Below, one piece after another: positions 18,430 to 27,597 of a DNA stretch of 64,000 bases. Location of the stretch: contig CAKOPG010000009.1 of assembly GCA_934098745.1 (NCBI GenBank), forward strand, positions 1-64,000, written 5' to 3'. Origin of the DNA: an uncultured Bacilli bacterium. Lineage in GTDB: Bacteria > Bacillota_I > Bacilli_A > RF39 > UBA660. Under the pieces are notes generated by a model. The model was given only the letters and a program-made list of their open reading frames with translations. It searched no databases and was not told where the DNA came from. How positions within the stretch are numbered: the first letter of the stretch is position 1; the number at the start of each line of letters is the position of its first letter. The position numbers and the translations under genes were made by a program.

Positions 18430-19014
18430 ATGAATGTAAAAACTATCTTAGTACTAGCTATTCTTTTTCTAGTTTTTCAAATTACTAGGCAAAAAACAAA
18501 TATCTGAAATAAACATGTTTGACTATATCACCGGTATCACTATCGAATCAATCGTAGCAGATATTTCTCTAGATATTGAAAAAATCTTCCAGGAGGCCTA
18601 ATCTCCCTCTTAATATACTGTCTTATACTCGTTCTAATATCTTATCTTAGTTTAACATTCCTTTAAGAAACTTCTTTAACGGAAAAGAAACTATTCTCAT
18701 GTCCTCTGGTCATCTAATAAGAAAGAATATGTCTCAAAAAAAATAACTATCAATGTCTTAGAAAGAGAAGCTAGACTAATTGGCTACTTTCATTTAGAAG
18801 AATTAAATAATATCATCTTAGAATCCAATGGTAAAATGAGCTTTGAATCTAAAGAAAAAACAAACCTCTAACTAAAGAAGACACTCACATTTCTGTACGA
18901 GATAAAAGCCTTGCATATAATCTTATCATTGATGGCACTATCAATAAAGAAAACCTAAAACCTGTTAATATAACTATTAAATGGCTGAATCATGAATTAA
19001 AAATACATAGATAA
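18430..19014 (+). pseudogene. Decayed DUF421/YetF gene
   Basis: Translation in shifting frames gives MNVKTILVLAILFL, then INMFDYITGITI, ESIVADISLDIEK, LREAR-like and WLNHELKIHR. These match the intact DUF421 protein at 28571-29245 (MNMFDYITGITIGSIVADIS; WLYHELKVKG). There are several frameshifts, in-frame stops and small deletions, and the C-terminal 20 residues are missing. It fills most of the 18336-19197 gap and is a dead paralogue. Confidence 0.85.
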
Positions 19015-19043
19015 TAATAAAAAAATTAACTATTATTTAAAAT

Positions 19044-19064
19044 AAAAAAGACTATAATTAGTCT
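19044..19064 (-). terminator. Terminator for the acetyltransferase transcript
   Basis: On the minus strand AGACTA-ATTA-TAGTCT is followed by six T. It lies 134 bases past the GNAT stop; the bases between show only AT-rich near-repeats. Confidence 0.6.
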
Positions 19065-19197
19065 ATTCAGATAACTATCATCATATTATTAGAGTTTTAA
19101 TTTAAATATCTAAACTTCAATTCAAATATCTAGAATACTATTTCTAAATACTAGGAATACACTCTATAATAATAAAAATTAACTATCTGTGTTAGAG

Positions 19198-19761
19198 CTA
19201 ATCATTAGTCCTTTTTAATTTTTGAAGATTGAAATCTTTCTTTAAAATATTCATAAATACTTCATCTTCATATTTTCCATTAAAGTAAATAGCTTCTTTC
19301 CATACTCCGAATACTTTAAATCCACATTTTTCATAAGCCTTAAGAGCTCTCTTATTAAAAGCACAAGCTTTAAGCATAATATTATTCAAATTAAGATAAT
19401 TAAATCCATAATCCAAAATAAGTTTTATAGCTTCGCTTCCATATCCACGGGATAAATAATCTTCATCGCCAATAAAGACACCCATTTCTGCATGACTATC
19501 AACTGAATCAATATTCATTAGTCCTATATTACCTAGTAGTTTATCATGTTCCTTATCAACAATTGCAAAAGTATAATTGCCATTTTTACCTAGATTATCT
19601 AACCATTCTTTTTCCGCTGGAATAGATAAAATCCTCTTAACATGCCCTAAGTATTTAGCTATTTCAAAATTATTTAACCACTCTACATACTGAACTAAAT
19701 CTTCTGGGTTAATTGGCGATAAATATATTCTTTCTCCCACTATTTTTTTAAAATATCTCAT
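19198..19761 (-). CDS. GNAT acetyltransferase, RimJ/RimL-like
   Basis: 187 aa. The GNAT core is visible: beta strands around LLGNIGLMNIDSVDSHAEMGVFIGDEDYL, then the acetyl-CoA binding pocket (SRGYGSEAIKLILDYGF) and the terminal NKRALKAYEKCGFK. Such proteins acetylate protein N-termini or small molecules including antibiotics; the substrate is not shown. AAAGGAGGAACAAG precedes the ATG at 19761. A strong promoter and a roughly 140-nt structured leader with a terminator-like hairpin precede it, so expression may be attenuated. Confidence 0.88.
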   Translation of the reverse strand: MRYFKKIVGERIYLSPINPEDLVQYVEWLNNFEIAKYLGHVKRILSIPAEKEWLDNLGKNGNYTFAIVDKEHDKLLGNIGLMNIDSVDSHAEMGVFIGDEDYLSRGYGSEAIKLILDYGFNYLNLNNIMLKACAFNKRALKAYEKCGFKVFGVWKEAIYFNGKYEDEVFMNILKKDFNLQKLKRTND

Positions 19762-19794
19762 TATCTTGTTCCTCCTTTCTAGTAACTGTGTACT

Positions 19795-19848
19795 AAAAAA
19801 AGACACACAATCACTTTGTATGTGACTCCGTATCTTAGATTACGTGTA
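19795..19848 (-). promoter_or_regulatory. Candidate transcription attenuator in the GNAT leader
   Basis: On the minus strand a hairpin built from CACATA and TGTGTG is followed by seven T, placed between promoter and ribosome site. The 3' arm GATTGTGTGT can also pair with upstream ACACGTAATC, and GTGATTGTGT with downstream ACACAGTTAC (8 Watson-Crick pairs plus 2 G-T each). These helices exclude one another, as in attenuators. Confidence 0.5.
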
Positions 19849-19909
19849 AGCAAATTGCTCTATATAGCTAGGTTAAAAAACCATATATATACTCACAAAA
19901 CTTAAATCC

Positions 19910-19937
19910 ATTATAACATTATATATTTATTTGTCAA
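19910..19937 (-). promoter_or_regulatory. Promoter of the GNAT gene
   Basis: On the minus strand TTGACA (19937-19932), 16-bp spacer, TATAAT (19915-19910). Both boxes are consensus. The predicted leader is about 140 nt. Confidence 0.8.
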
Positions 19938-21341
19938 CTATAAAGTTTTATTATTACTATTTATTGGTATTCCTACTAGTTGACAATGATTATCTAATGC
20001 TGTATAAAATCTAGAAGTATCGATATTATAATCTTCTGGTACATCGAACATAATATCATTTACAAGTGTATCAGCTACCTTTAAAGCTTCGCTATAAGAC
20101 ATTCCTGGAGTAATATATTTCATATAATACATATCAGCTATATAATCATATATTGGATAATATTCCTCTTGTTCTATCTCAATCTTATCACTATGATAAT
20201 CTTTATACTGCGTATCTATTAAACTTAAAATAACGGTAGCATAATTATTATCTTGATTATGTTCATCTAATTTTTTAGCAAAATAACTCAAACTATGATT
20301 AGCATAATCTTGAATTTTATAATTGTCCATGCACTCTAACATTACTTTAAGATAATTACTTTGTAACTGATATGCAATATCCTTTTCTTGATAATCAAAT
20401 AGTCCTACAGTAAATAAAGAGTTTAAAGCCTCATCTACTATAACAAGTGATAATGTAGGACCATCGCCTTGTATCTTAATCGTCTTACCATTATCATTTT
20501 TTATCCAAGCTAACCTAAATGCATGTGATATTTCATGAAAGATAACCTGATATTCCCATGTTCCCTTTTTATATTCATAATCAGCTAAAGTATATATCTT
20601 ATTTTTTGAACGAGAATAACAGGCACAAGAATCCATTGATAAAGATTCTATCATAAGTTCATTCTTACTACATTCAATAACCTCTAAAGTCTTTAAATTC
20701 TCATAAAAAGCTCTTCTATCAGCTTCTGGATACTTTATACATACATTATCTATAAATTCTCTAATTATATCTTTATATTTTTTATCTATCTTATCATTAT
20801 TATTTAAAACTTCTAATAACATTTCTCTAGAAACATTCTTATATCCTAAATAATCATCTAAATATTCAGCGTCATATATGTATATAGCATCTGAATATTC
20901 ATTATCTAATACTGTATCGACAACTAAGTCTTCTTCACTATCTTCTACGGTAAAAGAAACATGTCTTTGAATCTTGGATTCATCTAATAACTTATCCGAA
21001 TATCCACTATTTTGAATATAACGTTCTTTCTTGATATCATATTTTATCTTAGCTCCCAAAGAAATAACAATAGGAAAAGTAAGTAGTACTGCTGTTCCTC
21101 TTATTAAAATTCTAGGAATAATATGTATCTTCTTATTATTCTTTTTTTCTCTAGTTATAAACATATTTTGTGGATAGCGACAAAAAATCCTAACAAATTC
21201 AATATATTCAAATATATTTACATAAGCATAACTACCATTAGGTAATATTTTTAAAAAGAAATACTTATTATTATCATCTAAAAGTAATTGATAAGCTTTC
21301 TTTTTATAATTAAATTTAACTAACTTTCTATACTCGTTCAT
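19938..21341 (-). CDS. Membrane-anchored HEXXH protein, putative metallopeptidase
   Basis: 467 aa, family not recognised. An N-terminal cytoplasmic part of about 75 aa is followed by one membrane span (PRILIRGTAVLLTFPIVISLG), then a large, presumably external domain. That domain has a zinc-peptidase motif HEISHAF (VIFHEISHAFRLAW) and a downstream VDEALNSLF that could supply the third Glu ligand. Peptidase activity is inferred from this. GGTGATAAG precedes the ATG at 21341. It is divergent from essC with 116 bp between, so a link to type VII secretion (processing or assembly) is possible but unproven. Confidence 0.72.
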   Translation of the reverse strand: MNEYRKLVKFNYKKKAYQLLLDDNNKYFFLKILPNGSYAYVNIFEYIEFVRIFCRYPQNMFITREKKNNKKIHIIPRILIRGTAVLLTFPIVISLGAKIKYDIKKERYIQNSGYSDKLLDESKIQRHVSFTVEDSEEDLVVDTVLDNEYSDAIYIYDAEYLDDYLGYKNVSREMLLEVLNNNDKIDKKYKDIIREFIDNVCIKYPEADRRAFYENLKTLEVIECSKNELMIESLSMDSCACYSRSKNKIYTLADYEYKKGTWEYQVIFHEISHAFRLAWIKNDNGKTIKIQGDGPTLSLVIVDEALNSLFTVGLFDYQEKDIAYQLQSNYLKVMLECMDNYKIQDYANHSLSYFAKKLDEHNQDNNYATVILSLIDTQYKDYHSDKIEIEQEEYYPIYDYIADMYYMKYITPGMSYSEALKVADTLVNDIMFDVPEDYNIDTSRFYTALDNHCQLVGIPINSNNKTL

Positions 21342-21400
21342 CTTATCACCATTATAATTATAACGCATAATTAACTAATAATAAACCAAAGTAATTAAAG

Positions 21401-21429
21401 TTGACACAAAAAGTCAAATGTTGTATAAT
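21401..21429 (+). promoter_or_regulatory. Promoter of the essC operon
   Basis: TTGACA, 17-bp spacer, TATAAT: perfect consensus boxes. TTGAC at the -35 is repeated inverted as GTCAA 7 bp later, a possible operator half-site pair. Confidence 0.8.
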
Positions 21430-21457
21430 TTACCTATAATAAAGAGGGTGGCTAAAA

Positions 21458-24400
21458 ATGATCATATATGTTTTCAATAATAATTATCTAAATAAAATTA
21501 ATCTCCCGGTAAAAGTTAGTGGTGTCTATCAATTACATGGAAAAAATAACCTTTTTCTAGGTAATTTTGAAGCTACAAATGATTCGTGGAACTTTATCCC
21601 TGCTAGTAGTGTTCTTCTAGATTATCAAAGTAATCCTAAAATTACTAATTATGAAGAAATAATCATCACTGACACCATTAGTCAAGAAAAATATATGATT
21701 TATAGTATTCCCACTTATGATCAAAATAATTTTAAATGTCTTGCCCAAAAAGATAATATTACTATTGGTAGCGATGGTAGTAAAGATATAACATACCGTA
21801 AAAATATTATGGATAACGGACTCATTTCATTGACATATACCACCAATGGTTGGTATTTAGAAACTAATTATCAAAATGTTTTCGTTATGGATAAACCGGT
21901 AACAAAAACTTATCTACTAGATGGAGATTACTTATTTTTCTATGGATTAAAAATAATTTTTTATGGCAAAATAATTCTTATCAATAATCCTAATAATTTA
22001 GTAACTATTAATAGTGCTTCGCTTTCTCCATATCAAGATAATAATGCTTTTGAATTGGTTGAGTCAACTATCCCTGAAGATACCCCATTATATACAAAAG
22101 ATGATTATTTTTTTAAATCGCCCCGTTTTGATACAGTTATTGAAGAAGAAACTGTAAAAATAGATGAACCACCAGCTCCCGAAGATACCGAGTCAACCCC
22201 GTTAATTACTACTATAGGTCCGCAATTGACAATGCTTTGTACTTCTGGTATCTCTATTGCTTCAACTATTTACTCATTTACCAATAATGGTGGCTCAGGA
22301 GTTAATAATAAACCTCGATTGATATTGTCGATATCTACCATGGTTGTTACTATGATTGGCGCTTTCTTATGGCCTGGAATAGTCAGAAATATCAATAAAA
22401 ATAAATCTCTTACCAAAGAGTCTAAAAGAAAACAAAAATATAACCGTTACCTAGAGAGAAAAAAACAAGAAATAGAAACTATTAAGTTAAAACAAAAACA
22501 GATACTTACCGAAAATGCCTTAACAAGTGAAAAGTGTATCGAAGCCATTAATCAAAAAAATAGATTATTATGGCAAAGAAATATAGAACACGATGATTTC
22601 TTACAAATAAGATTAGGTACAGGACGTGTTGAAACAAAAATCAAAGTAGATATTCCTGAAGATAAATTTACTGTCGAAGATACTGATAAAATGTATGATT
22701 TACTTCAAGGAGTAGTTCAGAAATCATTAACTATAGATAATGCTCCTCAATGTGTAACTCTTACTGAAGATTTTATTACTGCTATTGTTGGTAAAGATGA
22801 ATTAATTAAAAGTTTCTTAGATAATGTCTTTCTTCAAATAATGACTCTTCATTCTTATGCCGAATTAAAAATTATTGTCTATACCAAAGATGAAGATAAA
22901 TGGAATTATTTAAAAATTATTCCTCATTGCTGGGATAATTCTAAAAAAGTAAGATATTTTGCTACTTCTATTGAAGAACTTACCGAAGTTACTGCTGAAA
23001 TTGAAAAAACATTCGATAGTAGAGTTAAACAAGAAGAAGATGCCAAAAAAGAAGAAGATGGTGCTAAAGAAGATGACAAGAATATATATAAAGAATATAA
23101 ACCATATTATCTAATATTTACCGATGATATCTCTAGCATTAGAAATGTTCCTCTAATCAAAAAAGTTTTAAAATATAAACAAAATGTTGGTTTTTCCATT
23201 ATGATGGCCAATGACCGTTTATCTAATCTACCAAGTGAAACTACTTCATTTGTTATTGTAGCTTTACCGGAGTCTGGTTTAATTCGTAACGAATTAACTA
23301 AAGCCAATCAAAAGCCATTTATTGCTGATTTCTTACAAAATATTGACATCTACGAATATGCTCAAAAAATTGCTAACATTCCCATAGTAGTCGAAAAATC
23401 CAAATATGAATTACCAAATAGTTTATCTTTCTTAGAAATGTATAATGTTGGTAAAGTAGAACAACTAAATATAAGTGAAAGATGGGTAAATAATAATCCT
23501 ACTAATAACTTATCTGTTCCCATAGGAATCGATCAAAATGGTGAAATCTTTAAAATGGATATTCATGAAAGTGCTTATGGTCCTCATGGCTTAATTGCAG
23601 GAACAACTGGTAGTGGTAAATCAGAATGGATTATTACCTATATTCTTTCCTTAGCGGTAAATTATCACCCAGATGAATTGCAATTCGTCTTAATAGACTA
23701 TAAAGGTGGTGGCTTAGCTTTAAGTTTTGAAAATGAACAATTAGGTATAAAATTACCACACTTAGCTGGTACTATTACCAACCTTGATAAATCAGAAATA
23801 AATAGATCTATTGCCTCTATGGAATCAGAACTAAAAAGAAGACAACAAGTTTTTAATGAAGCCCGTGAAAAACTAAAAGAAGGTTCGATGAACATCTATA
23901 AATATCAAGAATTTTATCGCAAAGGTCTCGTCTCTGAACCAATGAGCCATCTATTAATTATTTGTGATGAATTTGCTGAATTAAAACAACAACAACCAGA
24001 ATTTATGGAACAATTAATATCTATTTCTCGTATTGGTCGTAGTTTAGGAGTTCATCTAATTTTAGCTACCCAAAAGCCAAGTGGAGTTGTCAATGATCAA
24101 ATATGGTCTAACTCTAAATTTAAAGTCTGCTTAAAAGTACAAGATCGAAGTGATTCCAACGAAATTCTAAAAAAACCAGATGCGGCATACCTAAAACAAA
24201 CCGGTTCATTTTATCTAGAAGTTGGTAATGATGATTATTACAATTTAGGACAATCAGCTTGGGCTGGAGCTAAGTATTACCCATCAGAAACAATGCAAAA
24301 GAAAATAGATCAGTCTGTAGCATACATTAGTAATACAGGAAAAGTTATCAGTAGTTTTGATGATGAAAGAATACGAGATACTAAAAAGGAATGTAAGGGT

Positions 24401-26032
24401 GAAGAATTAATAAATATAATTAAATATATTGATGAAGTAAGTAGAAAAGAAACTCTTGTAAAAAGACAACTATGGTTACCTAATGTTCCCAAAGTATCCT
24501 ACTTACAAAATCTATATAAAAAATATCCTCACAAAGTATTACCATATACATATAACATCGCAATAGGGGAATATGATGAACCACGTAAACAACAACAAGG
24601 ATTGTTGGAAGTAGATTTAGCAAAAGGAAATATTGGTATTATTGGCCAAGTAGGATCTGGTAAAGAAATGTTGATATCTACATTAATATGGTCAAGTTTA
24701 AGTGAACATACTCCTCAAGAAATAAATTACTATATAATTGATATGGGGGCAGAAACATTAAAAAAATTCTCTAAATTTCCTCATGTTGGCGAAGTAGTTA
24801 CCCAAGAAGAACCTGATAAAATAATTGGCGTATTAGAATTAATCTTAGAAGAACAAGATAAAAGAAAAGAAGAATTTGTTGATTATAATGGTTCATTTGA
24901 ATACTATAACAAAGTAAGTAAAAATAAAAAACCACTTATTGTTGTAGTAATAAATGGTGTTGAAATATTTGATGAAGTAATGCCTAAAATATCAGAAACT
25001 ATCAATACCATGTATCGTGATGGCCCAAGATATGGTATTATTTACATCTCTAGTACATCTTCTCAAAGTGGTTTAAGACAAAGACAATTACAGTACTTTA
25101 ATCATACCATCGTAATGCAGATGCAAGATGATTCTTATTACCGTTCCATAACCAACTGTCGAAGAGGTTTATTACCAGGTAAATCAATCGGTAGAGGTAT
25201 ATGTAAAATAGGTGAAGATGTTGACTCTTATTGTGAATTTCAAACTGCTTACTTTATTGAAGATAGCAAACAAATTGAGTTTTTAAATGCTACTGCTACG
25301 AAAATGATTACGCATTATAAAACTAAAGCTAAACAGTTAGCTAAAGTACCAGATAGTGTAACAAGTGATGAATTAACTAAATATATAACTACTATGGAAA
25401 GTGTCCCTATAGGTTATAACTTCTATGAAAAAACAATTAGTAAATATAACTTTACTAAAGAAAAAATATATCTAATAACTGGTAAAAATATTAAAGAAAA
25501 TATTAAATTTATCTATGGATTAACAAGTATTTTAAGTAAAATATCTAATGTTAAAGTAAGAGTAATAGATATGCTAAGTATCTTTAACAAACCAATACTA
25601 GATATTAAAATATTTAATGACAAAATAGATGAAGTTTTTGCTGCTATAGAAAAAGATGTATTAACCAGAACTATTACTCAAGATAATGCTATTAATATTA
25701 TTATTGGTATTGGAAGATATAAACAATATTTAAAATCAGGTGGTATTGAAATATTCCAAAATGTTTTTAATAAAATACCATTATCTAAAAAAGAAACCTT
25801 TATCTTAATAGATGACTATGATAAATTAAAAGCTCTTAAATTAGAATCCTGGTATAGTCAAATTAATAATAATGAAGGTATATGGTTAGGACCTGGACTA
25901 AGTAACCAAAGCATTTTTGCTACTAATGAAATGACTCAAGAGGATAAAAAATATAACTATGAAGGACTTGCCTATACTATAACTGATGCCAAATATACTG
26001 TTATTAAAACTGTTATGGATGGTGATGAATAA
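21458..26032 (+). CDS. essC: Type VII secretion ATPase EssC
   Basis: 1524 aa, the usual EssC length. The N-terminal about 200 residues look FHA-like. Two membrane spans lie near 251-271 and 287-309. Three FtsK/SpoIIIE ATPase domains follow: D1 with Walker A GTTGSGKS at 715-722 and Walker B LLIICDEFAEL; D2 with GQVGSGKE at 1063-1070; D3 near 1340 with a degenerate P-loop (ITGKNIKENI). EssC is the motor and channel of the Firmicutes T7SSb that exports WXG100 and LXG proteins. It overlaps esaB by one base. EssA, EssB and EsaA are not seen in the window. Confidence 0.95.
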   Translation: MIIYVFNNNYLNKINLPVKVSGVYQLHGKNNLFLGNFEATNDSWNFIPASSVLLDYQSNPKITNYEEIIITDTISQEKYMIYSIPTYDQNNFKCLAQKDNITIGSDGSKDITYRKNIMDNGLISLTYTTNGWYLETNYQNVFVMDKPVTKTYLLDGDYLFFYGLKIIFYGKIILINNPNNLVTINSASLSPYQDNNAFELVESTIPEDTPLYTKDDYFFKSPRFDTVIEEETVKIDEPPAPEDTESTPLITTIGPQLTMLCTSGISIASTIYSFTNNGGSGVNNKPRLILSISTMVVTMIGAFLWPGIVRNINKNKSLTKESKRKQKYNRYLERKKQEIETIKLKQKQILTENALTSEKCIEAINQKNRLLWQRNIEHDDFLQIRLGTGRVETKIKVDIPEDKFTVEDTDKMYDLLQGVVQKSLTIDNAPQCVTLTEDFITAIVGKDELIKSFLDNVFLQIMTLHSYAELKIIVYTKDEDKWNYLKIIPHCWDNSKKVRYFATSIEELTEVTAEIEKTFDSRVKQEEDAKKEEDGAKEDDKNIYKEYKPYYLIFTDDISSIRNVPLIKKVLKYKQNVGFSIMMANDRLSNLPSETTSFVIVALPESGLIRNELTKANQKPFIADFLQNIDIYEYAQKIANIPIVVEKSKYELPNSLSFLEMYNVGKVEQLNISERWVNNNPTNNLSVPIGIDQNGEIFKMDIHESAYGPHGLIAGTTGSGKSEWIITYILSLAVNYHPDELQFVLIDYKGGGLALSFENEQLGIKLPHLAGTITNLDKSEINRSIASMESELKRRQQVFNEAREKLKEGSMNIYKYQEFYRKGLVSEPMSHLLIICDEFAELKQQQPEFMEQLISISRIGRSLGVHLILATQKPSGVVNDQIWSNSKFKVCLKVQDRSDSNEILKKPDAAYLKQTGSFYLEVGNDDYYNLGQSAWAGAKYYPSETMQKKIDQSVAYISNTGKVISSFDDERIRDTKKECKGEELINIIKYIDEVSRKETLVKRQLWLPNVPKVSYLQNLYKKYPHKVLPYTYNIAIGEYDEPRKQQQGLLEVDLAKGNIGIIGQVGSGKEMLISTLIWSSLSEHTPQEINYYIIDMGAETLKKFSKFPHVGEVVTQEEPDKIIGVLELILEEQDKRKEEFVDYNGSFEYYNKVSKNKKPLIVVVINGVEIFDEVMPKISETINTMYRDGPRYGIIYISSTSSQSGLRQRQLQYFNHTIVMQMQDDSYYRSITNCRRGLLPGKSIGRGICKIGEDVDSYCEFQTAYFIEDSKQIEFLNATATKMITHYKTKAKQLAKVPDSVTSDELTKYITTMESVPIGYNFYEKTISKYNFTKEKIYLITGKNIKENIKFIYGLTSILSKISNVKVRVIDMLSIFNKPILDIKIFNDKIDEVFAAIEKDVLTRTITQDNAINIIIGIGRYKQYLKSGGIEIFQNVFNKIPLSKKETFILIDDYDKLKALKLESWYSQINNNEGIWLGPGLSNQSIFATNEMTQEDKKYNYEGLAYTITDAKYTVIKTVMDGDE

Positions 26033-26286
26033 TGGAATACAAAGTATTAATAAAATTATATGTTCCTGAAATAGAAAAAAAATATGATATTTATATTCCT
26101 ATAAATAAAACCGTAAGTCAAGTATTAGTATTAATTAATAGATTAATAAATAATGCTACTGGTGGAATATATCCTCTTAAAAATAATATTTACTTAGCAA
26201 ATAGAAAAACTTTTAATATATATACTAATGATGCTGTAATCCGTAATACTGATATACGTAATGGCACTGAATTAGTTTTAATGTAA
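26032..26286 (+). CDS. esaB: EsaB/YukD ubiquitin-like T7SS protein
   Basis: 84 aa, the size of EsaB/YukD. It shows the beta-grasp pattern: two N-terminal strands (KVLIKLYVPEIEKKYDIYIP), a helix (TVSQVLVLINRLIN), and a terminal RNGTELVLM like the family's DGxxLxL end. It is a cytoplasmic component needed for T7SSb activity. Its start codon overlaps the essC stop (TAATG), indicating coupled translation. Confidence 0.85.
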   Translation: MEYKVLIKLYVPEIEKKYDIYIPINKTVSQVLVLINRLINNATGGIYPLKNNIYLANRKTFNIYTNDAVIRNTDIRNGTELVLM

Positions 26287-26324
26287 TTAGTTTACAAATA
26301 ATGTCAAATATAAAATAAAAAGAC

Positions 26325-26353
26325 TTGCTAAAATTAAAAATAAATGAAATAAT
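26325..26353 (+). promoter_or_regulatory. Promoter of the WXG100-like gene cluster
   Basis: TTGCTA, 17-bp spacer, AATAAT with an upstream TGA (extended -10). The expected start site falls next to the hairpin at 26361. Confidence 0.5.
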
Positions 26354-26360
26354 GAATATA

Positions 26361-26375
26361 GAATACAGGGTATTC
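26361..26375 (+). promoter_or_regulatory. Stem-loop at the predicted 5' end of the WXG mRNA
   Basis: GAATAC-AGG-GTATTC, a perfect 6-bp stem without a T-run, so not a terminator. Being at the likely +1 it could protect the mRNA 5' end, or bind a regulator as DNA. Confidence 0.45.
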
Positions 26376-26406
26376 TGAATATTAAACTATTAAGGAGAAG
26401 ATAACT

Positions 26407-26760
26407 ATGGCCAAAGATAACATTGAATTAGCCATCAGGGAACATGAAATAGAAGATCTTGTTGTTGAAATAACTAATATCTCAGATAATATTTCCTCAT
26501 ACTTTGATGAAATAGATAAAAAAGTTGAAAGTATTAAAGAATATTTATCAGCTGAAGCCAATACCGATATTTCCAAAAAATATGATGAAATTAAAAGTAA
26601 TTATCCAACCATAAAAGATAATATTATTTCATATTCTGATGATTTGGTAAGTTTAAATGAAAAAATGCGTGAAGGTAAAATATATCTTGTAAATAGGTTT
26701 AATGTTGAAGAGGAAAAATATAATGATAAGAAAAGGGAGGTGAATATAGATGGCTCTTAG
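26407..26760 (+). CDS. Small helical T7SS-associated protein
   Basis: 117 aa, almost entirely predicted helix with heptad-like spacing (IEDLVVEITNISDNISSYFDEIDKKVESI; SDDLVSLNEKMREGKIYLVNRF). No WXG motif, signal peptide or span. Family not recognised. AAGGAG precedes the ATG. It is the first gene after the internal promoter and overlaps the next (WXG100) gene by 11 bases, so a role as T7SS partner or substrate chaperone is likely. Confidence 0.7.
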   Translation: MAKDNIELAIREHEIEDLVVEITNISDNISSYFDEIDKKVESIKEYLSAEANTDISKKYDEIKSNYPTIKDNIISYSDDLVSLNEKMREGKIYLVNRFNVEEEKYNDKKREVNIDGS

Positions 26761-27055
26761 TATTGAAAATGCAACATTTGGATATGATGCTAATGGTTTA
26801 CAACAAGCTATTAACAATCTAAATCTTAAATGTGTTACAGAAACAATATCAGCAATTAATGGCGGAATGGCTGATTTAAGAAGTTCTGTTGATGCTGCAT
26901 GGAAAGGACAAGCAGCTGAGAAATTCAAAACTAAAATGGAAGAAGATGCTGATGAAGTATCATCAGCAATCCAAGAAGCAGGTGAAGCTTTAACTAGTTC
27001 ATTAAAGACATTTGTTTCAAATTTAGCTGATGTTGATAATAGCATATCATTTTAA
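26750..27055 (+). CDS. WXG100 family protein (EsxA-like)
   Basis: 101 aa, the exact WXG100 size. Two helices flank the turn AAWKGQAAEKF, which holds W-x-G. The tail DVDNSISF may carry part of the secretion signal. WXG100 proteins form helical-hairpin dimers that are exported by, and activate, EssC. GGGAGGTGAATATAG precedes the ATG. A close relationship to EsxA is inferred from position and motif. Confidence 0.92.
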   Translation: MALSIENATFGYDANGLQQAINNLNLKCVTETISAINGGMADLRSSVDAAWKGQAAEKFKTKMEEDADEVSSAIQEAGEALTSSLKTFVSNLADVDNSISF

Positions 27056-27092
27056 TTAATAAAGATTAATAATATAAAAGGAGGAAAAGAAT

Positions 27093-27566
27093 ATGTCAAT
27101 ACAAGGTACAATAGGAAACGTTGGGTCTTTTGCGTCAAATACAATTGAAAGTGGAATAGCTTATGCTAAAGGGATATTAAATAACGTCGGAAGTACTGTT
27201 AGTGCTACCCTAGGAAATATCTGGAGTGGCGGATTTGCTGGAATCAGTAAAGCTGAAGTTGAAGGAACATTAATTCCTGCCATCGAAAATTATTGTAAGA
27301 CAATTGAAGACAAAATTGCTGAATTTAATGCCGACGCTGATTTAGCTCAAACATTTGCTGGTACAGAAATGCAAGGTGCTGCTAAAGAATTCGTTGAAGC
27401 TGTAAAAGAATTATTACAAGCATATGTATCAACTATGCGTGCTGAAATAGCTAGAGTTAATCAAGCTTATGAAGCATGGGAAACTGGAACACAAAGTGTT
27501 TCTTCAAATGCTACCAGCGATGCTTCAGAAATTCGTAATGCCGCTAGCAATATTAAATTAGATTAA
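27093..27566 (+). CDS. T7SS-associated small Ala-rich protein, candidate substrate
   Basis: 157 aa. An N-terminal 55-residue Gly/Ser/Ala segment with a WSGG turn (LGNIWSGGFAGISK) precedes a C-terminal helical hairpin (VEGTLIPAIENYCKTIEDKI; EFVEAVKELLQAYVSTMRAEIARVN). It resembles WXG100-superfamily proteins extended at the N-terminus but lacks the W-x-G in the central turn (TFAGTEMQG there). AAAGGAGG precedes the ATG. Likely exported or a partner of a substrate. Confidence 0.7.
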   Translation: MSIQGTIGNVGSFASNTIESGIAYAKGILNNVGSTVSATLGNIWSGGFAGISKAEVEGTLIPAIENYCKTIEDKIAEFNADADLAQTFAGTEMQGAAKEFVEAVKELLQAYVSTMRAEIARVNQAYEAWETGTQSVSSNATSDASEIRNAASNIKLD

Positions 27567-27597
27567 TAATTTAGTAATTTAGTAAAAGGAGGACTAT

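Noticed and set aside
26653..27045. Minus-strand 130-codon frame across the WXG100 gene
   Set aside because: Antisense to two well-supported T7SS genes; no ribosome site.
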